From contig OX388351.1 of NCBI GenBank assembly GCA_947579665.1, positions 63,465,005 to 63,529,004 of the forward strand: 64,000 nt of DNA, in the 5' to 3' direction. The number at the start of each line of letters is the position of its first letter. Within the stretch, counting starts at the first letter, position 1. Source of the stretch: Sympetrum striolatum (taxonomy: Eukaryota; Arthropoda; Insecta; Odonata; Libellulidae). Positions 1-12,895 of this stretch are shown here, one piece after another. The position numbers and the translations under genes are program-made. The notes under the pieces were generated by a model. That model made no database searches, was not told the origin of the DNA, and worked only from the letters and a program-made list of their open reading frames with translations.

Positions 1-1797
1 ATAACGGGAAAAATATGGGTACCCCAGGGGTAAAATCTTTTTCGGGATTACCTCAAAATATATTAGCATGAAGACAAAAAAATTCCAATTTGAAAATAAT
101 TACAAAAAAACAGTCTAATTGGAACTCTCGATAGTGAAAGTAAAACAATAATGTATATTTACAAAATATTATCCAATTTTTCATTTTAAATCAGCCATTT
201 CCTTAAATACTCAATTAGGCATAATTTATTTTATCATGTCCTCACCCTAATTCAGGAGTGCTGGTATAGCATGGAATAAGAGCATTAGTAAATTAATCAA
301 AGTTCATTCGGGTAAATGACTCGAATATTCCATGATTTACTTCACTTGGTCCGCATACAAATACAGCATTTATCCTTCCTAAAATGTCTTTTTGATCAAC
401 AAAATCGAGTCGATTCAATATCGGAAGCGCTAAACAACGGGAAAAGGATATTTGCAGCCTTTTTCAATTCCGATAGTCATCTGTTAATCCCCAGCGCATA
501 AATCTTACGGGGGAGATTAACAGACACGCCTGGTAAAAATTATGTTTGAGGATTTGCGGTCGATTTATTGAGCAGTCCTCGACACGACCAAAAGGCTAAT
601 CCGCTACGAGTGTGATTTATAAATCTCTTGCGTACATTACTCTTAAATTGATTCCAGTGCACAAATGTCAAAGTGATTCATCCAGTTTTATATAGAAAGA
701 AAGAAGCGGTGGGAAACAAGTCGGGTTTGAAGTAATAGATTTCTAGACACGTATGCTTATTGATAGGTTTTCCGGTATCGTATCACTTGATCGTGAAATA
801 GTTTTCAAAACTTTTTATGCAAAAATGTTCGATTCGTCTTTTTCTGTAGATCTTTTTCAATTTATTACATTTAGTCATGTTATATACTGCATTGACCTAC
901 TGCAAAGGAAGGAAATACAAGGCACTACGCTCACAAAATGTCTAACAGAAGTTATTTTTATCAGTGAATTATTTCTCTTTATTTTCGTTAATGGACGTAT
1001 TTAGTTAGAGAACTTAGAACATACATTAAAGGAAATAGATATGCTTATAGCAGAGTTTGGTTTTGAAGAGTGAATTTTCGAAGCAGCTTTCATCAATCTT
1101 TATCATTTTCTATTATATACGCAAACTCGTTCCGATTGTGGTTTTGAAAGCAATACATATATTTTGAAGTTAGTTTGATTAAGTTACTCTTTCCTGGCCA
1201 AATTCATTACCAATGTACCCAGAAATGTGTGGTACATTCAAATTATTTAAAAATATGAAATGCTCTTAACATTTAATTTCAATTCAGTCGTTTAAATAAC
1301 AGATATTAGTAAATTGTATCTCTGTGAAGCCATTTCTTGTAAATTAAGAATAAAAATTCTCTTAGGTGAGGGTCACTAAATTCAATCTACAGCAATTGAA
1401 AGATTTGCTCGACGTAAGATTTGACAACTGGTTAAGCAGAATGCCGCCTTTTTACTTTTATTAATTCCACTGTCATACAAAATAATGACAATAGTTAGCA
1501 CATATAATATTCGATATATTTTTAGGCTTACTAATACAGTGAATTTAAATAAAAAACTTTTAGACCCAATTTCGTTTTGTTAAAGAATACTTAAAAATCA
1601 AAATACAAGTTATTATGTTACGAATATACAACAAATCAGCTTAGAGAAAAAATGTAATCGTAAAGAAAGTATGCGCGTATTTCTTAAGCTCTGACGTATC
1701 TAAAACTCTCACAATTATTGCAAAAGTCTCAATAAATAGCCTAATTTATATTCTATTGGGCATAAACTTTGAATTACGTTAATCACCCCTATTCTTA
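1..1797. other. AT-rich DNA without recognised features
   Basis: Only short open frames occur here, none with a recognisable domain, codon bias or splice context. I see no repeat shared with the rest of the window. Confidence 0.5.
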
Positions 1798-1984
1798 GAG
1801 GTTTAAAATCTCCAAGAGTCGTCTTTGTCGGTGTTTTTCGTCTTACTCCCCGTTAGTCGGAGAAAAAAGAAAGGAATGCCGCACTTTTATTCTTGTTTTT
1901 TTTCGATTAACGGGGCGTAAGAAAAGGAACGCCGAAAAAGAACTTGAAGAAATAGAACTTGTTCTATTGAAGATTTTAAACCTC
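1798..1984. mobile_element. Foldback MITE, GAGGTTTAAAATCTCC family, copy 1
   Basis: The left end reads GAGGTTTAAAATCTCCAA and the right end is its inverted counterpart (TTGAAGATTTTAAACCTC). Pairing continues inward, including GTCGG near the left and CCGA near the right with a CCCCGTTA/TAACGGGG pair, so most of the 187 bp can fold back on itself. A second copy with the same ends lies at 34218-34362. It has no coding capacity. A target duplication could not be fixed with confidence, so the superfamily is unassigned. Confidence 0.7.
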
Positions 1985-2849
1985 ATTAAATTCATTAACA
2001 GCCATAAAGATTCCTTTCTTTACACTCCTGTTCTTGCCATAAGTTCAAATTTTTAAGCAAGCTTTTACGAATTTGAACGTATTTTCCAATTTTTTTTACG
2101 TTCCAAAATATCCTATCATTAAAATACTCCCACTTGAAATTTCCAGCATAACATCAAAATTTCATTACAACTCCTCCTCGCCAGCATCAAATATCAAGAA
2201 TCCTGCAGTGAGATTTATGTCTAGTCAAACGTGATGTCATAGCTCCCTCTTAGAATCGCTCTTTAGGAACTTAATAACAATCATTTCACAGAACTTTAAA
2301 GGTCAGGATAGTTAACTCAGGCATTATGGGATTAAAATTAACTCACGTGTTTAAAATACTCGTTCAATTCCATTTTCGGAGAGCAATTTAATTTTTGATT
2401 CCTCATCGCCTAACTACTGAAAAGGTCTGTTACAACGAGGTTTGTTACTAGTTGCACTACACCAATACTCATTCGTCGTTACTGTAAATTCGAGTTAGTT
2501 TACATTAAAGAAAGCGCAGAAAGCACGTGAGAGAATAGGAGTTTGTACGTAGAACAAAACTAATTGTGTCGGAGGGCGAACGTTGAAAATGAACACGTTG
2601 AAAGAGACGGAATAAAAAAGATGTTAACAATCGCATCTCGCGCTTGTGTTCATTCAGGGAGAAGAAAATAAATTAAAGCAGCGGAATTAACTGGGTAGTT
2701 TTTCGCAGTACTTTCTGCGAGTGAAAAGGTGTTAGTTAATAGTTGTGAACGCGAATTTAACGAATCAACCTCAAAAACTAGGTTTCGGTAGAGCAACTAA
2801 GGTTCCGCGGAATGAAATGGTTTCGAATTCGAATTACAAGGTCTGTTCA

Positions 2850-3400
2850 ATATGGGACCTATCTTATCTCGCGTGGACCACTTAACGTATCACATCAAAA
2901 GAGATTTCGATTTTGAGCGACGTTTATAAGGAGAAAAACGCAGCCTTCTTAGTTGCTCTCCCTTGTCTAGTTTCTGTACAACATTGGTTTTTGTCTGAGC
3001 CTAAAACGCTTGCGGTGCTTTTTGCGTTGGTGAAAATGAAGCTGTTAGAGAGGAAAATTTAGGAAATCTTCAACTTAGGAAATAGAAGTTCCCTGAAGAA
3101 ATATCCTAAGAGTTGAGTGGTTGATTATCACAACATACTCCTTATAGACGCCGCTCAAAGTCTAATTATCTTTCGTTGCGATACGTTTAGTGGTCCACGC
3201 GAGGTAAGACCAGTCGCGGAGCAAGAAATTATACCGCAAGCGTGTAAGACAAAAGCGCTGTTGTGCAGGGACTAGACAAGATTTAGCCACGAAAAAGGTA
3301 TCGATTTACTCCTAATAGACACTACTAAAAGTCAGAAGCTCTTTTTTGTAATCTGTTTAGTGGTTAACACTAAAATAAGTCTCATATTTGTTTGAACAAA
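2850..3400. repeat. Foldback repeat with three arm copies
   Basis: The segment around 2861-2932 (containing CTCGCGTGGACCACT) is matched in inverted orientation at 3138-3210 (AGTGGTCCACGCGAG). A more diverged inverted copy spans about 3257-3395 and extends the match to the neighbouring CTTGTCTAGT / ACTAGACAAG motif. It is therefore an inverted repeat with a second degenerate inverted arm. No open frame of note is present, and the superfamily is not recognised. Confidence 0.6.
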
Positions 3401-6400
3401 GCTTGTACCATCACGGAAAGGAATGTAAGAGAGCACATAGAGGAATAAATTGCGCATTGCCCTACTACGTGCAAACTAATTCTGACTTAATAAATATCAC
3501 GCTTCTCTCTTTTGGAGTAGTTGATCAATAGTAATACCATCTTCTATCAATAATACATTTATAATTACATGAATGCTTGCTTCCTACCCTTCACACTCGC
3601 TTATCATCCGTCCATAACTTATCTTCTATTACTTAACTTAATGAAAAGGCTGATAAAACAGGCTTAAATATCGGCAACAAAGCCAAGCTTAAGTAAGATT
3701 TCATCTCAAAAATCCCCTTCATAGTTCATTAGAATTGTTCAAAGTGCATTTATTCATTGAAAAAATTTTAATATAAAACATCGTTCATCCCGGCATGTCA
3801 GTGGAGAATTTTCACTTAGGATGAATACATACCAAAGCAGGAAAACACCTGCAAGAAGGGGAGTGGAAGAGAAGGGGCGAAAACTACGAATATTTAGAAA
3901 TTTTTAAGGAGAAAGTAGGGTTAGACGGATCTGAAAGGCAAAACAAAACAGATACATATTTAGCTACATTAATCAATATAATTTTTTTCAAAAAGTAAAC
4001 AGAAAAAGAACGTAAGAAAAATCAAATATGTAGATTAAAAGATAGGTCAGTAAAATAAAATTCATAACGACTAAAAAGAAAATAAAACTATTCATTACAG
4101 AGTACACAAGTAGTAACTCAATTTTTCAATGCTAACTGATAAAATTAATTAATTGTTTCGTAAATTTATGTTAAGAATTTCAAATATAATAGGAGATACG
4201 ATAATGCCTGATAAAGAAATGTTGGTACAGTTAATAATACATAGATATTTCACAGTTTCGCCTGCCAATATATAAACCAATGAAGATACACAGTTTTGGG
4301 AGAAAATACGAAATCGTAAATGTGAGTTTGCTTGTCATATATAGGCGCACATGTGTACATCTTTGCGCGTATCATTTTATTTAATAGACATACGTTCCTT
4401 CTCTTTCTTATATCATTGACCACATATAACCAACTCTCTCTAGGTTTCATTTTTCAATTCCAGTCCCCTCACATGTTCTTGCCACGTTTTCATCGCATTC
4501 TAATTTGCATTAGTCCGTACCATCAAAAAATTCACAGCTCTTTCACAATCATCTCCTTCATATATTAATGTAATTCGTAGAATCCATTTCACCTTTTGAG
4601 TAGAGCGTAATGTCTAATTTTCAAGTGGTCGAGCAAACGGGTGGATTTTAATGGTTCTTACTGATTCTAACTCTCATGGTAGCCAGTCGTATCTAATCGT
4701 CACAAGTATGATCGAGCTATCATAATGGTAGTTTTCCGTTATATCTACTCACTCCTGATTTTACCACATTATGGATCATAAAAACCACACATGACTGCAT
4801 TAAAATGAAAAATATGAGATCAGTAATGAATGATTCTAAGTAACGAAGAGTGAACATAATACAGGAGTAATCTTCCTTGCGGCTAGAGCCGAGTTGAAAA
4901 AGATGGGAATTGCAGCTTTACGTGGTTTTTTCCACAGAAATTAGCCCTGCTTGAATCATATCTCCGGTTAATGCAACCCTTGTAATTGCCTCCAAAATAA
5001 ATGACGTGCATTACTCACCTACTCAGATAAGTGTTCTCATTTTGAATGATATAATCTGGTGCCCAACAGGAGGACAAAACACGAATAAAGGAGACAAAAG
5101 GCGAAAATGAACGGGCGATAGGCCGACCGAGCGCTAAAAACTTGGCATCTATCGGAAAAAAGAGAAGGGTTAAGCCTTAATCTGAATAGTAATTAACGGA
5201 AAACGCATAGAACAATGCCTATTTTAGGGGGAAACGTTGACGGTAACCTCCCGAATGGTTTGTCCATTGAGAAAAGCGAAGGTAACAAACGTTCCTGTGA
5301 TGTGGAAATATGATCAGTCCTTTATTACGCTCTTATCTCAATCCGACCCGACAAATGAAGATTACGTTTCCCATTTTAATGTGGTTAGGAGATAAAGGAT
5401 GATAAATTACGGAGATATGCTGCTTTCACGCTCTATTCAAGGGAGCGATCTTTAGGCTACCTCTCTTCACTCCTTACTTAGATGGAACTCGTGTGATTAT
5501 GCTCTAGAAAGTCAGTTGTTTGGCATAAAGAACTGATCTAACTTGAGATTAGTGAAGTTACATAATTTGTGGTTGAATAAAATTTATCGTAGAACAAATA
5601 ATATTCAATTTGCATGTGATATAGAATTTTCCGATTCGTATGTACCTTGGGAAAACCTCTTACGTAAATTCCAAGGAGAATGTTTTAATGTTCGCCAGAG
5701 AATGCAAATCTGTAAAAATTGCAAAGTATTACGAATCGATGCTCCGCAAACTATGAACTTATTTTCATGTATCCCTTAAATTATATGTTTCCGTTTTGAT
5801 CCCATACGAGCCAAAGCGTTTCATAAGAAATGAATGTTAAGTAAATCGTTCGTAGCTGCTATTTCTTTTCAAAAATCAAACCGTTGAGGATTAGTGTACA
5901 AACTTAAGACGTTTCATAAGAAGGACATTCTATAAGATATATATTTTCACATCACCAACTATAAATTCTTGCTCTAAATTATGAGAACTTTCATGCAGAT
6001 GTTTAGTTTTTCACAGAAAACTTTCCTTTTCAATAGCCCGTTCTATTTAACTAAGCTAAGAGACATTTCTCTTCAGTAGAAATTAGTAGAATACGTTTGA
6101 TTCTAGATTTATTTTCCCCATTCATAATCAACAGAAAATTCAGCTAATATTTTACAAAGTCGCATTACCATATTCGCAAAAATCAGTTCATGTATGATAT
6201 TATCATCATAAAAGACATACTATTTAGGCAGTTTTTTCCAATAAATGTCATAATCCTCAAGTTTAGAAGCCTTGAGCGTATGGTCAATCGTAACATTCTA
6301 ACATCAACTACTCTATGAACTTCAATTGAAACAATGATAAGAATGTAATTTGTATATAAGAGATTCCTAAACACGTTTAATATTTAATTGATGGACTCTG

Positions 6401-7370
6401 TGGACTGTTACTCGATTATCAGTTGCAGTATGTCCGTATAAGACTCCTAAAGACGTTATTAAGAGTATAGAATCAAGCATGGCTAAGTAATTACACCATA
6501 TAAAGAACACCCTTAATAGTCAGTTGGTAAAAGATAAGCCATATGTAATTTAATTATATAACGAAAAATATTATCAGACATCGTCTCGATATCTATTGAT
6601 ATTAAAAATTTCAATCAACGCTTGTCTTAAAGACGATTCTAAATTGTCTCCTATCGCCGTACATCGCGCTTTCCAGCGATTCGCTTTTGTAAAAAAGGTC
6701 ACGCGTCGAACATTACCCGAGACAAGATGGAGGAACAAGAGACTGGGGTTGATAGAGGAGGAAAAGAGATAAGGGAAAGAGAAAAGGGATAAAGGGATGG
6801 AAATAAATAACGCACGGACTTTGGAAGGTACGTGTGAAAGAAGTATCGGAGGAATGGGAGAGGAACTTGGACGGAAAGTTTAGCGTAAAGATTCGAGTCA
6901 CGTGATGCTTTTTCACTGAATAGTTGGGTCCGTAAAACGAGGATGAGGAGAGTGTTACAAAAGATGCACGGCAAAGGAAGTTAAGAAAGAAAATGTTTCA
7001 TTCAATGGAGGCAGAAAGTAACCTGATCCTAATACTCATGAAGTAGTTCTTCCAGACATGGAGTAATAGGTAATTTTTATTTATTTATTTCCCAATTCCG
7101 CCGCAATCAGTCGCAAGGACAAATGGCGACGTTAACTTATACCACAATCAATTTAATAAATTCTTAAATTAAATAAATAATCAATTTTACATTTTTTTAT
7201 GTATCAATAAAATATTACAACTACGATGATTTTCAATCTACCCTAGGTTTAAATTAGAATTTACATGAACTACATACGGCTCCTAAATTAAAGATCCATT
7301 TAAGAATTCATAAAAGCTAAAATATATGCACAAATACAGAATCTTCCCCTTCTTGAGTCTAGGAGAAAGA
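3401..7370. other. AT-rich DNA without recognised genes
   Basis: Only short open frames without recognisable motifs were seen. A (TTTA)-type simple repeat lies near 7077-7090, next to a short stretch that could be the tail of an old retroelement. Nothing else stands out. Confidence 0.4.
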
Positions 7371-7858
7371 CTGCTGATGTCCTTTTCTTAGAAAAAACTC
7401 TTCACTGACAAGACTGACTGCCTCCAGCTAACCAATCTCTGTGGTGTGTCAGTGCCACAAAGCAGGTTAAGGAGTACACCTGTGTTCTACGAACCTCAGC
7501 GCAGAGTTAACCCCTTCAAGTTTTCCCCGATCCCACGAATCGTGAGGGAAGCAAACTTGTTTTTTTTCAAAACGAACGCTGACTTTTTCTGCGATTCGAT
7601 ATCGCAGATACGCAGGAATCTCATCAAATCACTACCCTAATTACACGTTATTTTCTCCTCCCTCTATTTTGTTCTTTCACCCGTTTCCTACTTCTTCATC
7701 ATTTCATCTTCTTTATCATTAAGTTTTTCTCATCTTTTTTCATATTCACTCACTGTTTATTGTGCTTATTATTAATTTATTGTTTATATAATACAACACA
7801 TCTATGTGGGAATTTATCCTTTATGTGTTAAATAAATTATTATTATTATCAGATTACA
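7371..7858 (+). mobile_element. LINE 3' fragment (reverse transcriptase tail, degenerate)
   Basis: The open frame at 7446-7640 ends in a stretch of the type RVNPFKFSPIPRIVREANL. This resembles the C-terminal tail of Jockey/CR1-type reverse transcriptases, where a conserved F/Y-x-x-S-F-F-P-R-x-I-x-x-W-N segment precedes the stop. The tryptophan-asparagine is lost here and no upstream polymerase motifs survive. Downstream, at about 7840-7858, a TTAAATAAATTATTATTATTAT tail-like run closes the fragment, consistent with the 3' end of such an element. Family assignment is by resemblance only; a chance open frame in AT-rich DNA remains possible. Confidence 0.4.
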
Positions 7859-7934
7859 AACGACATTGGTAACCAAGTATATAATATATAAAAATACAAA
7901 AATTATAAATTCAAAAATACAAATATAAGATACT

Positions 7935-8045
7935 TATACTTACTTGTCTTCACTCCTTCCGACTATTGTCTTAACGAAGTCGAGTTCATTAAGTGCTTTT
8001 TCACATTTGTAAATTGTGGATTATATATTTGTCTTGACTTCTGTC
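7935..8045 (-). mobile_element. LINE reverse transcriptase fragment, same family as 55.4-55.9 kb
   Basis: The stretch CTTAACGAAGTCGAGTT and the following ACATTTGTAAATTGTGG match the LINE fragment near 55850-55910 with a few changes. Read on the minus strand, both give a KHLxNSTSLR-type segment, the part of the reverse transcriptase just upstream of the conserved VRPHLEYA motif. It is a short, inactive relic. Confidence 0.55.
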
Positions 8046-8104
8046 AGAGGGGGATTTTCCAAATGGTTTCCCTCCCTCTGTGGGCAAATGCATCACAGAT
8101 AAAG

Positions 8105-9304
8105 TGTTTACCCCTAATTTACTCACTGTAAATACAATAGGACTATGTATACCTGTCTTACTTGGACCATGTACGAATGTGTCGTTTGTAATGTGAATAT
8201 AACTGCCGCCAGATTTGTAATCTAATTCTCATGTTCGTGCAGTAATAATAATAATATATTACGAATATGGGTATTCAATAATAAATTATTCGTGAGAGTT
8301 ATTACAAGGTATTTCACCGATTCTATTGTCATGAAGCTACCCCACGGAGGCTGCACAGAAAATCATTTGCCATTGACTTTCTTTCAGTCTGAATTTAGCT
8401 CCAATCGCCAAACATCGCACCATTTCAATATTCTATCAAATTCCTTTGACAAAATGTGATGTATATGTGCATTGTACATTTACGTGGTACATCAATAGGC
8501 ACTGTAAAGTTAACATTTTCACATGTGTTAGATATAAGACAGGCAAGCTTTAAACAACTCAAATCCTTCCCACAACTTCGTAAACGTCCCTCCTATATGA
8601 ATTTGACGTTCGAAAAGGGCTGGACCGCCAACTTTGGGGACTTTGTATGTGGTTAACACTGAATAGATATTCGTAACCCCTGCTTTAATTTCATCTCATC
8701 TCCCCGTGAAGCTTTGATTCATGCTGAATAAACTGCGTCCGGCGTAGGATTTCCCATTACGTTCGCTGACAAGCGCAGATTAGCTCTAGCGACATTCTCC
8801 AAAAGAGCATGATGGCAATAGCGGCGGGTGGTCTCTTCGTAGATGAGGCGCGGTTGGGGGCTTGAGACATGGCAGTGAGGAGGGTACAGGGAGCCATCTA
8901 GTGGATTCTGAGAGAACCAGACAGAAATTCTGAAAGAGGGAGGTTCAAAAATCCCGGAAAAATATGTAATATCCTGAGGATATCTCTCCTCAACTTTCAA
9001 TCTATTTAACTGGGAACTGTGGACCACAGCATATCTTTTAAGGCACGGCATTGGATTTGCTATTTATAACTTTTCCTTTTCATCAGTTACAATTGAATCT
9101 GTTTCTGCCTAAATATCCGCAGTTTTTCTTCCGTAATTATTGAATAATCCCTTGTACATGGCAATACGACAAGGCAGACTACTGCAATACTTAAATTTCA
9201 GCGTTAATTAATATAATCACCTCTGACCCAATTTCATGGAACGACATTTTAACTATAGAAAGAGAAAAACTCCGTAAATTCCCATACTAAAGTTTTTTAC
9301 TCTC
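8105..9304. other. No recognised gene; one open frame and a CTCF-like motif
   Basis: A 110-codon minus-strand open frame (8719-9051) sits in locally GC-richer DNA but matches no family I know and has no clear splice or start context. A CTCF-like word, GAGCCATCTAGTGG, lies at 8891-8904. Neither is strong enough to be called a gene or a regulatory element. Confidence 0.3.
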
Positions 9305-9335
9305 CGACTGGTTTCGGTATAAAGGCCATCATCAA
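9305..9335 (-). ncRNA. Degenerate hammerhead-ribozyme-like motif
   Basis: On the minus strand a TTGATGA word (core CTGATGA with the first C changed) is followed by a short stem (GG...CC) and GAAACCAGTC. This is the same order as in the better motif at 40408-40440. The altered core C would be expected to abolish cleavage. It is listed as a relic of the same repeat class. Confidence 0.25.
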
Positions 9336-11570
9336 ACCAATAAAAAAGCTGTTGTACAGTAAAACATTTTGGCAAGGTAATTCTAAGAGTTTTTCTCTCT
9401 TGTTATAGTTCATTAAGCCATTACATAACAGTATGAATATGTATAGTTTGGCAGTCTAGATAACCATTCATTTTAAATGTTTATGTGAAGACTGATTTTT
9501 TTTAAACGATTCACCCTGCTTACTTACAAATTCGACAGCACAGCCCTCTCCCATGACTCCCCTATTTTTCGACCCCGAAATCTGGAATTTATTTAATAAT
9601 AAATATAATCAATTTATAATTGATTGTAAATATAATTAATTAATTATTTTAATATAAATGCAGCGTGACCTGGAATCCACGTGAACTAGGTTTGATATGA
9701 GATTTAGAGATGGTCCAACGTAAGAAGCTCATTCAAAGATTCATCGGACTCTTCCGACAAAATAAATCACATTGTAGTTCCAGAGAGGGACAAACGCGAT
9801 CTTACAGAAACATAGATACAACGTTGCAAGGAAGTTATCTCAAAAACAAATAATTACTCCCAGTCTTTCTTTCCACACTCTACTAGAGAAGTCAATAAGG
9901 AAGAATAGATAAAGGTATTGGGACATTACATCCCCTGCCATGCACTACTAGTAGGTCGTGGATTATATATCAAAATGTATAAACTATTTCTTGTGGTAAT
10001 AATTGCATTTCTGTTTGTGCTGCCTAAAATAAATCCTTCCCACATTATAAAGTAGCCGGCACCGTTTCTGTAAATTTTCCTTTAATTAGTTATGCTATTT
10101 TATCGCTGGATAATCATACAGAGTAAAAGGACCAATAAATTAAATATTAACATAAGAAGCCTTTCTGCTACTGCAAATGATTTGATGAGTAACTCATTAG
10201 ATATGAGATAAACTGAAGAAGCAGAAACGAAAATACCTGATCGAGCGCACCATGGTTATATTTGTAGGAAGATGAGAAGTTGTAGAGGCACACGAGCAGC
10301 TGAATTCCTGACGATGAATATATTCAGTTTCCCTAAAACATAACGTAAACATCATAGCAGAGTTTGAGCGCAGACGCGGGGATTTAATTCGAGGTCACGG
10401 AGTTTGCCTTAATTTTAAGTGGTCATTACAATTGCTAAGATGTGGAGCAGTTATTACTGGTAAAATGTCCCCTCATAGTGTAATACTTGGGTGACTGAGT
10501 GTTAGAAACTTTGCCACTCTCATGAATTCGTTTCTCGTTCATGCTCAGGAGTAAAGCAAACATTGTAATCATATGCTTCGGCCGTGAAACGCCATGATAA
10601 AATTTGAAATTAATGTGCCAATTGGTACATTCAACCAAAATTCTTATCTTAACCGCGATCAGACATAATCCCTATCGCGAAGAGCCTCTTAAGCAGAAAC
10701 GCAAGTGACAGACCCCCATAATGACCTTCCACATAACATAACCGCATAGGTTAATCATTTGTCTTGTTTGAGTTAGAGAATGATTTTTTCACCTTGTGAT
10801 GACACCATACACTAAAACCCAGGTCGATTTTTTTGTTATTGTTTCTGTTTGTCATAAATAAATCTGTTCAGTCAACTAAAAATGCTTCAAATATATGCAA
10901 AATTGCAGAACATCCGATTACAAAGCTCAAAAATTACGTCAAATAATTTTCGTAAAAAGGCGCAGTCGATCAACTCTTCAAATCTTTTTGTTTCGGGTAT
11001 TAAAATCGACCAAATAGTTATTTCCGTTGGTAAATACAAATTTCGGGATGAATTGCCCTTTAATCTCATGCGCCTGGCAATACGGATGCGTGCCCAACTA
11101 AGGATGTTTTAATGGTATAAAATCCAACAGGGATAAGTTCGTTCATGGACTAGTGATATTCACATGGGTTCAATTTTACACATAAAGGTCCAAATTCGGA
11201 ATTTAACTTTAATTGCTGTTAAAGTCATTATTATTTATGTTATTGCCTAAATATGTTGGGATTTGTTGAAACTTACTATACGATCGGATTTGGCCTTTAA
11301 AAAAGGTGATCTTTTGGCCAGGACTGTACGTAGGCTTAAATCAGTCATGAATACATCATGAATTTACTCTTAAGACATATACCGTTGAAATAGATAACTA
11401 ATATATTTTCCTTAAAAAATTAATGCCAACTGAAGTTTTTCCAAAGGAGGATATTATACCGAATCAAAAATTTTAATTCTTTTAATGCTAAGCCAAAATC
11501 AGAAGCTATACAATCTTTTTCAAGCAATGTATCTCTCAATCTCATTGAATAATAAAACCTAATTTGAATT
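9336..11570. other. AT-rich DNA without recognised features
   Basis: Short open frames only. I saw no domain, no repeat shared with other parts of the window and no convincing splice-bounded coding segment. Confidence 0.4.
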
Positions 11571-12441
11571 TTTACCTTCTCCCTATACGTAGTATATATT
11601 GTATTCGCAAAAAAATTCGACCTCCAGATTTCGACGGAAATAGATGTTTTGGGGCCCATAGAGCACGTTTTTGCTATTTTCCCGAACATGTCTGTCAGTG
11701 TGTCTGTGTGTGTGCGTGTCTGTCTGTCAATCTGTGGTAAAAACGTTTGTGGGCGCTCTATCTTAAAAAGTATTATCCGATCATTTTCAAAATTCATATT
11801 TAGTATTTTCCTAACAATGCCAAGAGTTGATTAGTTTTTGGTGAATATCGCTTAACCGGAAGTTGCGGTTTATTCGGAACAAAATGTCTTTTTTTTAATA
11901 TCTCTGTAAGAATGCAATAAAGGTATTATTACGAACAAAAGTTGTAGATAATGTATTTTACTACAACCTTTGTATGAAACATTTTTTCGTAACACTGATT
12001 GTTTAGGAGTTATTCTTCAATAAAGGTTAACCGGAAGTTGTTGTTTATCCAGAAATGGAAGTTTTTCATACATATCTCTGTCAGAATGCAATTAAGGTAT
12101 ATACATTTTCACATAAACGTTATAGATAATGTATTTTACTACAACTTTAATATGAAACATTTTTAGTAACACTGATTGTTTAGGAGTTATTATTCAATAA
12201 AGGTTAACCGGAAGTTGTTGCTTACCCAGAATTGAAAGTTTTTCGTACATATCTCTGTCAGAATGCAATTTAGGTATATACAATTAGGTACCAAGGTTAT
12301 AGATAATATTTTTTACTACAAATGTTGTGTGAACCATTTTCCTGTAACACACATTGTTTTGGAGTTATTTATATATTACCGGCATAGGCTTCTGTTTTCA
12401 ATAAATACGGAGAAAGTCATGTGTTGGCCACATCAGATTTT
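11571..12441 (+). mobile_element. HINE/DINE-1-like non-autonomous element, three internal units
   Basis: The left end carries a CTTCTCCCTATACGTAGTAT word. Copies at 41.7 and 49.2 kb show this is a near-perfect hairpin (ACTTTCTC...GAGAAAGT). It is followed by AAAAAAATTCGACCTCC, a GTCTGTCTGT-type simple repeat (about 11690-11730) and then a tandem block starting TTAACCGGAAGTT at 11852, 12027 and 12204 (periods 175 and 177 bp). The right end is GGAGAAAGTCATGTGTTGGC followed by CACATCAGATTTTTT. The ATGTG/CACAT pair forms a small terminal hairpin and GAGAAAGT echoes the left end. Subterminal repeats, an internal simple repeat, a terminal hairpin and T-rich insertion flanks are the features of Helentron-associated elements; that assignment is inference. 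No protein is encoded, and the open frames inside it are by-products of the repeat. Confidence 0.75.
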
Positions 12442-12895
12442 TTATGCTCATACTCACCCAAAAAAGAGCTAGTTAATTTCTCATGCCTGCCTTTTGCATG
12501 TAGAAGAGATACTTTCCTTTCCTTCCAACAGAGACAGCGAGATCTGCTTGCATTTTGGCACTCCCGACATCTGGTGCAGAAAGATTAAACTTCTCGCTAT
12601 TCTAGCGGGAATTTCCAGCAATGAATCTTTTACAGGAGAGAATTTTTAGGAACCAATTAAGTACTCTGGACTATTATGTTTCCTCATATAACATATTTCT
12701 ACTACTGGGTACTACTTGATATATACAGTACTGTCTATGAAGGAGAGTAACATTTAAATACATCATATGTTTACTTTATCCTCAAGTCGTCATTTGCACT
12801 TGGCAATGCGTATATTAACATCAATCAATAACATCTTCTGTATCTATTGTCCTCTACTATATTTTCTGATTCTCTACAAGTACAATGCTACAACA

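Noticed and set aside
8719..9051. 110-codon minus-strand open frame in GC-richer DNA
   Set aside because: No recognised family, no conserved start context and no flanking splice sites that I could support.
11420..11834. Open frames of 125 and 61 codons on opposite strands
   Set aside because: Both run through the left end and GTCT simple repeat of the HINE-like element; similar peptides recur at 41.7 kb for the same reason.
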